In this document: positions 16,657-25,103 of the stretch, one piece after another
Numbering within the stretch: position 1 is the stretch's first letter
Layout of the letters: the number at the start of each line of letters is the position of its first letter
Assembly (NCBI GenBank): GCA_041725935.1
Contig: JBGRQD010000005.1
Location: forward strand, 195,801-259,800
Direction of reading: 5' to 3'
DNA from: Marivita sp041725935
GTDB lineage: Bacteria; Pseudomonadota; Alphaproteobacteria; Rhodobacterales; Rhodobacteraceae
DNA: 64,000 nucleotides
Program-made: the position numbers and the translations under genes
The notes under the pieces: model-generated
The model's input: the letters and a program-made list of their open reading frames with translations, nothing else
The model's database searches: none
What the model was told of the DNA's origin: nothing

Positions 16657-18468
16657 ATGGCACACTCGCTGAATGACACGATCAAACGGGTGACGGAACG
16701 TGTTCAGGAACGATCCGAAACGACGCGTGGCCGCTACATGGACCGGATGCGACAGGCCGCCGCCGAAGGACCGCGCCGCGCACATCTGAGCTGTGGCAAT
16801 CAGGCCCATGCCTATGCCGCGATGGGGGATGATCAAAACACGCTCGCCACCGAACGCAGCCCGAATATCGGCATCGTCACCGCCTATAATGACATGCTGT
16901 CTGCTCACCAACCCTTTGAAAGATATCCCGATATCATCCGCACAGCAGCCCGCGCCGCCGGTGGTACGGCGCAGGTCGCAGGCGGTGTGCCCGCGATGTG
17001 CGACGGCGTCACCCAAGGTCAGGTCGGAATGGAGCTTTCGCTGTTTTCCCGCGACGTGATCGCGCTCGCCGCCGGTGTCGCGCTCAGCCACAACACGTTT
17101 GATTCCGCGCTTTATCTGGGCGTCTGCGACAAGATCGTGCCGGGCCTCGTCATCGCGGCGGGGACGTTCGGCTATTTGCCTGGCATCTTCATCCCCGCCG
17201 GGCCGATGCCGTCCGGCCTGCCGAACGATGAAAAAGCCAAGGTGCGGCAGAAATTCGCCGCCGGTGAAGTGGGCCGGGACGAGTTGATGAAGGCCGAGAT
17301 GGCGTCGTACCATTCGCCCGGCACCTGCACCTTTTACGGCACGGCCAATTCCAACCAGATGCTGATGGAATTCATGGGCCTGCACCTTCCCGGCAGCAGC
17401 TTTGTCAATCCGGGCACACCGCTGCGCGAAGCGCTGACCGTGGCGGGCACCGAACGCGCGCTGGAAATCACGCAGCTGGGCAATGATTACCGCCCGGTCT
17501 GCGACGTGCTGGACGAAAAGGCTTTTGTGAACGGCATTGTCGGGCTGATGGCCACGGGCGGCTCCACGAACCTCGTGCTGCACCTGCCCGCGATGGCCCG
17601 CGCCGCCGGGGTCGAATTGCGGCTTGAGGATTTCGAGGACATCTCCTCCGTCACCCCCCTGATGGCCAAGGTCTATCCCAACGGCCTGGCCGACGTGAAC
17701 TATTTCCATGCCGCAGGCGGTCTGGGCTTCATGATCGGCGAACTGCTCAAGCACGGCTTGCTGCACGAAGAGGTCAAGACGGTCGCGGGCGACGGGCTGC
17801 ATCTGTATGCGCAGGAACCCAAGATCGTGGATGGACGTGTGGTTTACGGCCCCGGTGCAGGCGAAACCCAGAACGACAAGATCCTGCGCCCCGCATCCAA
17901 TCCGTTCCAGACCACGGGCGGCCTCAAGCAGCTTGAGGGGAATCTGGGCAAGGGCATGATGAAGACGTCCGCCGTCGCCACCGAACGCCACGTGATCGAA
18001 GCCAAGGCGCGCGTGTTCCATGATCAGGGCGACGTGAAAGTCGCGTTCAAGAACGGCGAGTTCACCGAGGACACGGTGGTTGTCGTGCGCTTTCAGGGAC
18101 CAAGCTCCAACGGGATGCCGGAATTGCACAGCCTGACACCGACGCTGGCCGTCTTGCAGGATCGCGGACTGAAGGTGGCATTGGTCACAGATGGCCGCAT
18201 GTCCGGCGCATCGGGCAAGGTGCCATCGGCGATCCATGTCTCGCCAGAGGCCGCGCTCGGCGGTCCCTTGGCACGGGTACGCGATGGGGATCTGGTGCGT
18301 GTCGATGCTGTCACCGGCAGAATCGACTGTCTGGCCGAGGATTTCGACCAGCGCGAACCCGTGACCGCCGACCTGAGTGGCAATGGCCACGGTGTCGGGC
18401 GCGAGCTCTTCGCAGCGTTCCGCGCCAATGTCGGACTGGCAGAGCACGGCGCCGGTGTCGTCGTTTAA
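16657..18468 (+). CDS. edd: Phosphogluconate dehydratase
   Basis: The 603-residue protein belongs to the IlvD/Edd dehydratases, with NIGIVTAYNDMLSAHQPF near the N terminus, the cluster-cysteine regions GGVPAMCDGVTQGQ and GTCTFYGTANSNQM, and VTDGRMSGASGKVPSAIHV late in the protein. It converts 6-phosphogluconate to 2-keto-3-deoxy-6-phosphogluconate with an Fe-S cluster, the first step specific to the Entner-Doudoroff pathway. ATG 16657 follows GGAGG at 16648-16652. eda follows after 42 bases; an upstream palindrome suggests LacI-type control of the pair. Confidence 0.96.
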   Translation: MAHSLNDTIKRVTERVQERSETTRGRYMDRMRQAAAEGPRRAHLSCGNQAHAYAAMGDDQNTLATERSPNIGIVTAYNDMLSAHQPFERYPDIIRTAARAAGGTAQVAGGVPAMCDGVTQGQVGMELSLFSRDVIALAAGVALSHNTFDSALYLGVCDKIVPGLVIAAGTFGYLPGIFIPAGPMPSGLPNDEKAKVRQKFAAGEVGRDELMKAEMASYHSPGTCTFYGTANSNQMLMEFMGLHLPGSSFVNPGTPLREALTVAGTERALEITQLGNDYRPVCDVLDEKAFVNGIVGLMATGGSTNLVLHLPAMARAAGVELRLEDFEDISSVTPLMAKVYPNGLADVNYFHAAGGLGFMIGELLKHGLLHEEVKTVAGDGLHLYAQEPKIVDGRVVYGPGAGETQNDKILRPASNPFQTTGGLKQLEGNLGKGMMKTSAVATERHVIEAKARVFHDQGDVKVAFKNGEFTEDTVVVVRFQGPSSNGMPELHSLTPTLAVLQDRGLKVALVTDGRMSGASGKVPSAIHVSPEAALGGPLARVRDGDLVRVDAVTGRIDCLAEDFDQREPVTADLSGNGHGVGRELFAAFRANVGLAEHGAGVVV

Positions 18469-18510
18469 TCCATCACATCAACATTGCCTCTCAACCATCA
18501 GGACTTGCAC

Positions 18511-19155
18511 ATGATTATGCCCCAAAAAGCCAGCGTTGAAAGCGAAAGACTGTGCCGCCTTGCACCGATCATTCCGGTGCTCGTGGTCGATGACGCCGCG
18601 GTTGCGCGCCCCTTGGCCGAGGCACTGGTGGCGGGCGGATTGCCGGTGCTGGAGGTGACGTTGCGCACGAAGGCCGCGCTCGACGTGATCCGCGAGATGG
18701 CGCAAGTCGAAGGTGGCGTGGTCGGTGCGGGCACATTGCTCACGCCCGAGGATGTGCACAACGCGGTCGCCGCTGGCGCAAGGTTCGGCGTGTCGCCTGG
18801 GGCCACGGACAGGCTGCTGGACGCCTGCGAAGCGGCTGATCTGCCGCTCCTGCCTGGCGCTGCCACCGCGTCCGAGGCGATGGCGCTGCTTGAGCGGGGC
18901 TATACCGTGCAGAAATTTTTCCCCGCCGAAGCCAATGGCGGCGCGCCTGCGCTCAAAGCCATCGGTGCGCCGATCCCGCAGGTGCGGTTCTGCCCGACAG
19001 GCGGTGTGTCCCTCAAGAACGCTCCGGACTACCTGAGCCTGTCCAACGTGCTGTGTGCCGGGGGAAGCTGGGTTGCGCCAAAAGACCTTGTGACCAAGGG
19101 CGATTGGCGCGCGATCGAAGAGCTGGCCCGCGAGGCCGCGCTTCTGTCCCGCTAG
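18511..19155 (+). CDS. eda: 2-keto-3-deoxy-6-phosphogluconate aldolase
   Basis: The 214-residue protein has the aldolase residues in LEVTLRT (Glu) and VQKFFPAE (Schiff-base Lys), and the phosphate-binding CPTGGVS. It cleaves KDPG to pyruvate and glyceraldehyde 3-phosphate, completing the pathway begun by edd. ATG 18511 has AGGA at 18500-18503, seven bases upstream; a TTG at 18484 would add nine residues without a better site. It is convergent with the HNH nuclease gene. Confidence 0.96.
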   Translation: MIMPQKASVESERLCRLAPIIPVLVVDDAAVARPLAEALVAGGLPVLEVTLRTKAALDVIREMAQVEGGVVGAGTLLTPEDVHNAVAAGARFGVSPGATDRLLDACEAADLPLLPGAATASEAMALLERGYTVQKFFPAEANGGAPALKAIGAPIPQVRFCPTGGVSLKNAPDYLSLSNVLCAGGSWVAPKDLVTKGDWRAIEELAREAALLSR

Positions 19156-19183
19156 GCAAGGGACCAAGACGTTATAATACGCC

Positions 19184-19768
19184 TTACGCCTCCAGTTCGG
19201 CGTCCCAATAAAGGAAATCCATCCAGCTGTCATGCAGGTGGTTCGGCGGGAACTTGCGCCCCATGTTGAGCAATTCCTGCGCGCCCGGCTGACGTGGCGG
19301 CTTGCGCAGGGACAACCCGGCCTGACGCAGGCTTTTCGATCCCTTGCGCAGGTTGCAGGGCGCACAGGCAGCCACGACGTTTTCCCAGGACGTGATCCCA
19401 CCTGACGCACGCGGCACCACGTGATCGAAGGTCAGTTCACCCTTCGCGCCGCAATACTGGCAGATAAATTCATCCCTCAAGAAAAGATTAAAGCGCGTGA
19501 AGGCCACGCGCTTTTGCGGTTTGACATAATCCTTGAGCACCACGACGCTCGGTATTCGCAGCGTCATCGAGGGGCTTCGGACCACCTCGTCGTATTCGGC
19601 GACGATGTCCACCCTGTCAAGAAACGCCGCCTTGACCGCATCCTGCCACGGCCAGAGCGAGAGCGGATAATAGGACAAGGGCCTGTAATCCGCGTTCAGC
19701 ACCAGCGCCGGGTGGTGCCTCAATGCGCCCGGCTCGCGCACGAACGCTGTTCTGAAATTGCCATCCAT
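19184..19768 (-). CDS. HNH endonuclease family protein
   Basis: The 194-residue protein carries an HNH domain flanked by zinc cysteine pairs: CQYCG, then DHVVPRASGG, ENVVAACAPCNLRKG (the His, Asn and second Cys-pair positions). The N-terminal half (LNADYRPLSYYPLSLWPW) is typical of chromosomal HNH proteins widespread in proteobacteria. Whether it acts in repair, recombination or defence is unknown. No methyltransferase or phage gene is adjacent. It is convergent with eda. Confidence 0.85.
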   Translation of the reverse strand: MDGNFRTAFVREPGALRHHPALVLNADYRPLSYYPLSLWPWQDAVKAAFLDRVDIVAEYDEVVRSPSMTLRIPSVVVLKDYVKPQKRVAFTRFNLFLRDEFICQYCGAKGELTFDHVVPRASGGITSWENVVAACAPCNLRKGSKSLRQAGLSLRKPPRQPGAQELLNMGRKFPPNHLHDSWMDFLYWDAELEA

Positions 19769-19935
19769 CGGGGGAATCGTCTCCTGCCCAGTCTGCCTGT
19801 TTCAGCATCGGGACGGGTCCCCGCCCCGGTCTATAATCTGTACTATATATCGCGGAAGCCAACGGGCAACCCCCGCAATATGCAGTGTGTGCCGCAGGGC
19901 TAGCCCAAGAAAATCACAGCCACGTGACAAGCCGA

Positions 19936-21495
19936 TCAATCGGGGATGGAAAACACCTGGCCGGGGTAGATCAGGTCGGGATCGCGGATGCGGTCTCGGT
20001 TCGCTTCGAACACCTTGACGTAGGCCGGACCTTCTCCGTAGCGGTCACGTGCAATCGCCCAGAGCGTGTTGCCGGGCTGCACTGTGACAACCTTGATCAC
20101 CGACGGGCCTTCCGCGCGATCGGCGGCCTGCGCCAACGCAACAGGATCTTCACGCCGGAACGGGCTTTCGACCCGTGATGTGACATCACCCGAGGCATCC
20201 ACCGCATCGACGCGCAGCGTGTAGGTGCCAGTATCCACCTCCGGCAGTTCGGCGCGCCATTGGCCGTCCGTCCCGATCTCGGTTGTGATGATGGGCAGGT
20301 TGTCGAGGTAGATGCGCACAAATTCCTGCGCGATCCCGCGCCCGCTGAGCGCGACGGACCCGGCATCTTCATAGGTGATCGCATCGAGGGCGATCTGGTC
20401 GAGGAGTTCCGGCACGGCCTGCCCGGTCTGAAGCACGTTCACCCCCGCTTCGGTCGTCAGGATCACCGCCGGGGCCGAGGGCGCATCTGACGCAGGTGTC
20501 AGTGCGGTCTGGGTGGTCCCGGCTATGTCGGGTCCGGATTGCGTCTCCACCTGCGGGAGCGTCGTTTCACCGAGTGCAGGCGCGTCGATACCGGGGACCT
20601 GCGCGAGCACGCTTGGTGCTGGTGCGTCCGGTGCTTCTGGCGCTTGCGTCACTTCTGGCGGTGCGGCGGGTTCCGCCGTCACGGGGCTTGTTTCGACGAC
20701 AGCTTCGATTGGCGCTTCCATCACTGTGACCGTGGGAGTTGGCGTGTCGGCTTCCGGCAGCGCGGCGAGCTGATCGGGGGCAGTGCTTTCGGGCTGCGGC
20801 GCGGTTTCCGTGACTGCCTGCGGTTCCGGCGCTGGTGCGGGCTCGGGCAGTTCAGCAACGCGGGCGACAGGCGCCAGAATGACCTGATCGGGGCTTTCAA
20901 TGCGGCCTTGATCGCCATCGGACATAAGGCCGACCACGCGAGGCGCATCGCTGGGGGGCAGATCGAGGAAGGCGACGAATTTGCCGGACCCGTCAACTTC
21001 GGCCTGACCGACCTCGACCCCATCGACAAGGATGACAACCGCACCCGCGCCGGGCGCGCGACCCGCGATCAGGGTTTGGCCATCCGGGGCAACCCGAACG
21101 ATATCGAAAGCAGGGGATTCGCTTGTGGGGCTGTCCTGCGTGGCGGATTCTTCGGCAACTCTGTCCTGTGGCTCTGCTTCTGCCTCATCTGCATCGACCT
21201 CGGCCTCGACTTCAGGCGCATCCACCGTGTCGTCGGCCTCTGCAAGCGGCGGTTCCGGCTCGGGCGCAACATCAGGCTCGGCGGTTTCGATATCGGGAAC
21301 CGCGGTGTCCTGCACAGCTTCAGCACCGGGGGCCGCTGGCTCGGGTGACACGGCCACATTCGCGGACGGGGCATCGGCGTTGTCCGAGGGGAACAGCGAC
21401 CCGCTGGCATAGATCGCCAGCACGACAGCGCCGACTGCAGCGGCTCCGCCCAGAACGATGCCCGATCTGCCATTGGCCAACGCGAATTTGCCCAT
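19936..21495 (-). CDS. Membrane-anchored LysM protein with long acidic linker
   Basis: The 519-residue protein has one N-terminal membrane anchor (about residues 10-32), a very Pro/Ala/Glu/Asp-rich low-complexity region, short beta-rich segments (APDGQTLIAGRAPGAGAV and VALSGRGIAQEFVRIYLDN) and a C-terminal LysM domain (VQPGNTLWAIARDRYGEG... YPGQVFSIP). LysM binds peptidoglycan, so this probably reaches across the periplasm. The ATG at 21493-21495 (MGKFALANG) has GGGG a few bases upstream; the frame extends to 21534. The gene is divergent from the LOG-family gene. Confidence 0.8.
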   Translation of the reverse strand: MGKFALANGRSGIVLGGAAAVGAVVLAIYASGSLFPSDNADAPSANVAVSPEPAAPGAEAVQDTAVPDIETAEPDVAPEPEPPLAEADDTVDAPEVEAEVDADEAEAEPQDRVAEESATQDSPTSESPAFDIVRVAPDGQTLIAGRAPGAGAVVILVDGVEVGQAEVDGSGKFVAFLDLPPSDAPRVVGLMSDGDQGRIESPDQVILAPVARVAELPEPAPAPEPQAVTETAPQPESTAPDQLAALPEADTPTPTVTVMEAPIEAVVETSPVTAEPAAPPEVTQAPEAPDAPAPSVLAQVPGIDAPALGETTLPQVETQSGPDIAGTTQTALTPASDAPSAPAVILTTEAGVNVLQTGQAVPELLDQIALDAITYEDAGSVALSGRGIAQEFVRIYLDNLPIITTEIGTDGQWRAELPEVDTGTYTLRVDAVDASGDVTSRVESPFRREDPVALAQAADRAEGPSVIKVVTVQPGNTLWAIARDRYGEGPAYVKVFEANRDRIRDPDLIYPGQVFSIPD

Positions 21496-21608
21496 CTTAC
21501 CCCAAGTGTCCGTGACAGAACGGCGATATGCCATTCCCGCAGTTGAGCGTATCTATCAACGCAGGTATCACGAGGCAACTTCCCAACTCTTGTCAAGGAC
21601 ATGCGCCC

Positions 21609-22160
21609 ATGATCTCGAAATCCATCTGTGTCTATTGCGGCTCACGTTCGGGTGTGAATCCTGCTTATGCAACGGAAGCCGAGGCGCTGGGTCGCGCGAT
21701 TGCGGATGAGGGCTGGCGGCTGGTCTACGGCGCGGGCGATGTCGGGTTGATGGGAACCGTCGCGCGCGCCGCGCAGGATGCGGGCGGCGACACGTTCGGT
21801 GTGATCCCGACACATCTGATGGATCTGGAGGTGGGCAAGACCGACCTCACGCGGTTCATCATCACCGAAACCATGCATGAGCGCAAAAAGGTCATGGTGA
21901 TGAACGCCGACGCGATCGTGGTTCTGCCGGGGGGTGCGGGATCGCTCGACGAGTTTTTCGAAGTCCTGACATGGCGGCAACTCGGGCTGCACGGCAAACC
22001 CATCGTCTTGCTAAGCGTCGACGGATATTGGGCCCCGTTGACCGCGCTACTGGATCATGTCGTCGATCAGGGTTTTGCCGACAGATCGCTGCTGGGCTTT
22101 GTCGAGACCACAACCTCTGCACCCGCGACGATCACTGCCCTGCGCCGCGCCCTGTCCTGA
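21609..22160 (+). CDS. LOG-family nucleotide 5'-monophosphate phosphoribohydrolase
   Basis: The 183-residue protein has the LOG/lysine-decarboxylase-like signature PGGAGSLDEFFEVLTW and the GAGDVGLMG nucleotide-binding loop. Family members release the base from cytokinin-type or other nucleoside monophosphates. AAGGA at 21596-21600 supports ATG 21609. Its 3' end overlaps the convergent rarD gene by 94 bases, so the last 31 residues are encoded opposite the RarD C-terminal tail. Confidence 0.88.
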   Translation: MISKSICVYCGSRSGVNPAYATEAEALGRAIADEGWRLVYGAGDVGLMGTVARAAQDAGGDTFGVIPTHLMDLEVGKTDLTRFIITETMHERKKVMVMNADAIVVLPGGAGSLDEFFEVLTWRQLGLHGKPIVLLSVDGYWAPLTALLDHVVDQGFADRSLLGFVETTTSAPATITALRRALS

Positions 22161-23020
22161 GTGTAGGCGCTGCTGGAATAGATCGCGAGCGCGGTCCAGA
22201 TCAGGGCAAAGGCGATCATGTGCACCAGGCCAAACGGCTCGCCAAAGATCGTCACGGCGACAAGGAACTGCAGCGTCGGATTGATATATTGCACGATCCC
22301 GACCGTAGACATGGTCAGACGCCGCGCGCCGTAGGAGAACAGGATCAACGGCAAGGCGGTGATCGGTCCGGACGCCATCAGCTTGAGCGACTCTGTCAGG
22401 TCTCGCCCAAAGGCGCCACCGCCCTGCCCCATGTGGATATAGGCCAGCCACGACAGCGCAAGCGGGCACAGGATCAGCACTTCGGCCGAGACCGACACCA
22501 CCGGCCCCAGATCAAGGCGTTTCTTGATCAGCCCGTACATTCCGAAGGTGCTGGCCAGCACAAGCGAGATCCACGGCACGATATGCAGCCCAATGGTCAG
22601 CGACATGACCCCCAGCGCGGCCAGCGTGATCGCCACCCATTGCGTCCTGCTCAGACGCTCGCCCAACACCACCCGGCCCAGCAGCACCGCGACCAGCGGA
22701 AAGATGTAGTAGCCCATCGAGGCTTCGGTGGCGCGGCCCGCGTGGATCGACCAGATGAACAGGAACCAGTTCGTCGAGATGAACAAGGCCGCAGCGGCGA
22801 TGAGCTTGAACGAGCTCCAGTTAGACACCGCGCGCCACAGCACGTGCAACCGTCCCTGCAGGCCAAGCACCAGTCCGAAGAACACCAGCGACCAGAAGGT
22901 GCGGTGCGCCAGAACCTCGTGTGGCGGCACGCCGATCAGCGTCTTGTAGAACAGGCCGGACAGCCCCCAGATGCAGCAGGCGGCGATGAGCGCAAGAACG
23001 CCGTTGCGGGTGTCTGTCAT
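22067..23020 (-). CDS. rarD: EamA-type transporter RarD
   Basis: The 317-residue protein has ten predicted membrane helices and RarD motifs including NGVLALIAACCIWGLSGLFYK, LAHRTFWSL, ATEASMGYYIFPL and QYINPTLQFL. RarD proteins are drug/metabolite superfamily permeases whose substrates are mostly unknown. The C-terminal tail after the last helix (about residues 292-317, Arg-rich then Ser/Lys-rich) is encoded in the 94-base overlap with the LOG-family gene and looks like an extension of the usual about 296-residue family length. Confidence 0.9.
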   Translation of the reverse strand: MTDTRNGVLALIAACCIWGLSGLFYKTLIGVPPHEVLAHRTFWSLVFFGLVLGLQGRLHVLWRAVSNWSSFKLIAAAALFISTNWFLFIWSIHAGRATEASMGYYIFPLVAVLLGRVVLGERLSRTQWVAITLAALGVMSLTIGLHIVPWISLVLASTFGMYGLIKKRLDLGPVVSVSAEVLILCPLALSWLAYIHMGQGGGAFGRDLTESLKLMASGPITALPLILFSYGARRLTMSTVGIVQYINPTLQFLVAVTIFGEPFGLVHMIAFALIWTALAIYSSSAYTQDRARRRAVIVAGAEVVVSTKPSSDLSAKP

Positions 23021-23082
23021 GATGGGCCTCCGCCGCCAGCGGTATCGGTCGGCGCGGGGATGCGCAAGGGCAGCCTGTCCGG

Positions 23083-23730
23083 CTACAGCGCACCCTTGTG
23101 CTGCATGTAGCGCAGCATTTCCGGGCGGTAGGCAGCCAGTTCATCGGCAACCGCAGCATGGGTCATCATCTGGGTCCGGTAGCTGGTCACAGCGTCAGGC
23201 CAGTCGAGCGCCGGGATCACCGGCCCTTCGAAAAGCGCGATCCATTCCAGCGTGACAATTGTCCCACAATCGCCCATCCACAGCCGGTCGCGTGGCAGAT
23301 CGGCCCGCTCCAACATCTGCCCCAACGCGATCAGGCGTTTGGAGATCATGGCATGTGCCGCAGCTATGGCTTTTGGATCACGTGTCGCAGGGGCCACATG
23401 CGGGAATGTCAGCCGCAGCGCCGGTTCCAGCCGCGTGTCGGCAAAGCGCGAGCGTTCCCGCGACAGCGCTCGCCCGATCAGCGTGTCGGGCAGCATTGCC
23501 GGTTCGGGGTGTTTTTCCTCGAGATATTCGGCAATTGCCTCGCTGTCGGTCAGCAGCAGATCGCCGTCCACCAGCGCGGGGATGTTGCCCGACGGCACGA
23601 TGGCCAGATAGTCCGGCGACCCACCGCCACCGGGAGGCGGCAGTTCCTCGAACGGCAGCACCTTATGCCGCAGCAAAATGCGCAGCTTGGCACAATAAAG
23701 CGAATGGTCGGATGTGTAGACGCGCAACAT
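23083..23730 (-). CDS. Glutathione S-transferase family protein
   Basis: The 215-residue protein starts MLRVYTSDHSLYCAKLRILLRHK, a thioredoxin-like GST N terminus, followed by IVPSGNIPALVDGDLLLTDSEAIAEYLEE, where the cis-proline and Ser glutathione site are visible. A helical C-terminal domain follows. Some of the upstream frame to 23946 crosses the sodB terminator and is not coding. The substrate is unknown. It lies downstream of sodB behind a strong terminator. Confidence 0.85.
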   Translation of the reverse strand: MLRVYTSDHSLYCAKLRILLRHKVLPFEELPPPGGGGSPDYLAIVPSGNIPALVDGDLLLTDSEAIAEYLEEKHPEPAMLPDTLIGRALSRERSRFADTRLEPALRLTFPHVAPATRDPKAIAAAHAMISKRLIALGQMLERADLPRDRLWMGDCGTIVTLEWIALFEGPVIPALDWPDAVTSYRTQMMTHAAVADELAAYRPEMLRYMQHKGAL

Positions 23731-23751
23731 GGTCAGGGTGTCCGGAATGCA

Positions 23752-23780
23752 AAAAGCCCTGCCAAAACGACAGGGCTTTT
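23752..23780. terminator. Terminator between sodB and the GST gene
   Basis: AAAAGCCCTG at 23752-23761 and CAGGGCTTTT at 23771-23780 form a perfect 10-bp stem with a 9-base loop. Because the stem ends in T on one strand and A on the other it can work in both directions; it is 20 bases past the sodB stop. Confidence 0.85.
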
Positions 23781-23800
23781 CAGGTTGGTTGTCAAAGCGA

Positions 23801-24409
23801 TCAGGCTTTCGACAGGCGCTCGGCAACGTTATCCCAGTTGACGAGGTTGTCGAGGAAGTTCGCCAGGTAAGCGGGGCGCTTGTTGCGGAAGTCGATGTAG
23901 TAGGAATGTTCCCACACGTCGCAGCCCAGCAGCGCTGTCTGGCCAAAGCAGACCGGGTTCACGCCGTTCTCGGTCTTTGTGACCTTGAGCGTGCCGTCGG
24001 TATCGACCACCAGCCATGCCCAGCCCGAACCGAACTGGCCCGCACCTGCGGCGCTGAAATCTTCCTTGAACTTGTCGACCGTGCCGAAGGCATCGGCGAT
24101 GCGGGTCTCAAGCTCGGTCGGCATCTTGTGCTCGCCCGGGCCCATCATCTCCCAGAACTGGTTGTGGTTCCACAGCTGGCTGATGTTGTTGAAGATGCCG
24201 CTCTGGGCCACAGCCTTGGGATCGTAGGTGCCCTTGATGATCTCTTCCATCGACTTGCCGTCCCATTCGGTGCCGGCAATCGCCTTGTTGCCGTTGTCGA
24301 CATAGGCCTTGTGGTGGATGTCGTGGTGGTATTCGAGTGTCTCTTTGGACATGCCTTTGCTGGCCAGCGCGTCGTGGGCGTAGGGCAGATCAGGAAGTTC
24401 GAAAGCCAT
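23801..24409 (-). CDS. sodB: Superoxide dismutase, Fe-type
   Basis: The 202-residue protein has metal ligands His28 (EYHHDIHH), His in QLWNHNQFW, and Asp and His in DVWEHSYY. The Gln four residues before the second His (NISQLWNH) is the position of the active-site Gln in iron enzymes, which favours Fe or cambialistic metal use. It removes superoxide. Its location just downstream of the sarcosine oxidase operon, on the same strand, may be relevant because that enzyme makes hydrogen peroxide. Confidence 0.95.
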   Translation of the reverse strand: MAFELPDLPYAHDALASKGMSKETLEYHHDIHHKAYVDNGNKAIAGTEWDGKSMEEIIKGTYDPKAVAQSGIFNNISQLWNHNQFWEMMGPGEHKMPTELETRIADAFGTVDKFKEDFSAAGAGQFGSGWAWLVVDTDGTLKVTKTENGVNPVCFGQTALLGCDVWEHSYYIDFRNKRPAYLANFLDNLVNWDNVAERLSKA

Positions 24410-24530
24410 GGTGTTGTCCCCTCAATGGTGCGTCAAATTACACAGGCATACCTGATGTGACGCAGTCCCAAGGTCAAGCCCGGTGGTGCGCCAATCGGGG
24501 ATTTATCCCGCCTGTCCTTCGATCAACGCG

Positions 24531-25103
24531 TCAGCGTGTGAAATGGTTCACCGCAGACGCATCATCCGCCGACACGCTCAGAATGCCGAACATATAGGCC
24601 GCCACAGATCGGAAACAGACGATCCGCGCGGTGTTGGCATCGTCCATCCAAAAGGCGGCTGCGACCTGCGCCATGCGGGTGCGGCGGACCATGCCGGGCG
24701 TAAAGGCGTCGGGGGACATATCCACCGGGGCCAGCTTTGCGATGACTTCGCGCAGCATCATGCCTTTCAGTTGAAACACTGCGCGGGCGTCCGAGACATT
24801 GACGACCAGCGCATGGCTGCCGTGCAGCTTGGCCGCCAGATCATCGGCCTTGTGCTGGGCTGCGTCGTAGGGGCAAAGCAGCAACGCCTCGTCCGGCGAC
24901 ATCCAGAGCGCACCCTGTGCGCCGTCAAACGCGGTTTCCCGCGTTCCCGGCAGGGTCACGCCAAACACGTCCCTGACCGCGGACACGATGGTGGCGTCGC
25001 TCAGGTCACCGCGCAGGGTCACCATGCCCTGCCCGGCCAGTTCCTCGATCGTCACCATGCCGTCAAAGGATGCGCCATCCAGCGCAAGTGCCACGTCAGA
25101 CAT
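24531..25103 (-). CDS. soxG: Sarcosine oxidase gamma subunit
   Basis: The 190-residue protein follows soxA with an 8-base overlap and has the gamma-subunit pattern (LRGDLSDATIVSAVRDVFGV, LWMSPDEALLL, HALVVNVSDARAVFQLKG). The ATG at 25101-25103 is preceded by a G-rich ribosome site. It is the last gene of soxBDAG, which encodes the heterotetrameric flavoenzyme that oxidises sarcosine to glycine and, with tetrahydrofolate, 5,10-methylene-THF plus hydrogen peroxide. Confidence 0.9.
   Translation of the reverse strand: MSDVALALDGASFDGMVTIEELAGQGMVTLRGDLSDATIVSAVRDVFGVTLPGTRETAFDGAQGALWMSPDEALLLCPYDAAQHKADDLAAKLHGSHALVVNVSDARAVFQLKGMMLREVIAKLAPVDMSPDAFTPGMVRRTRMAQVAAAFWMDDANTARIVCFRSVAAYMFGILSVSADDASAVNHFTR

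Noticed and set aside
16636..18447. 603-codon minus-strand frame
   Set aside because: It is antisense to edd, which has all family motifs and a good ribosome site.
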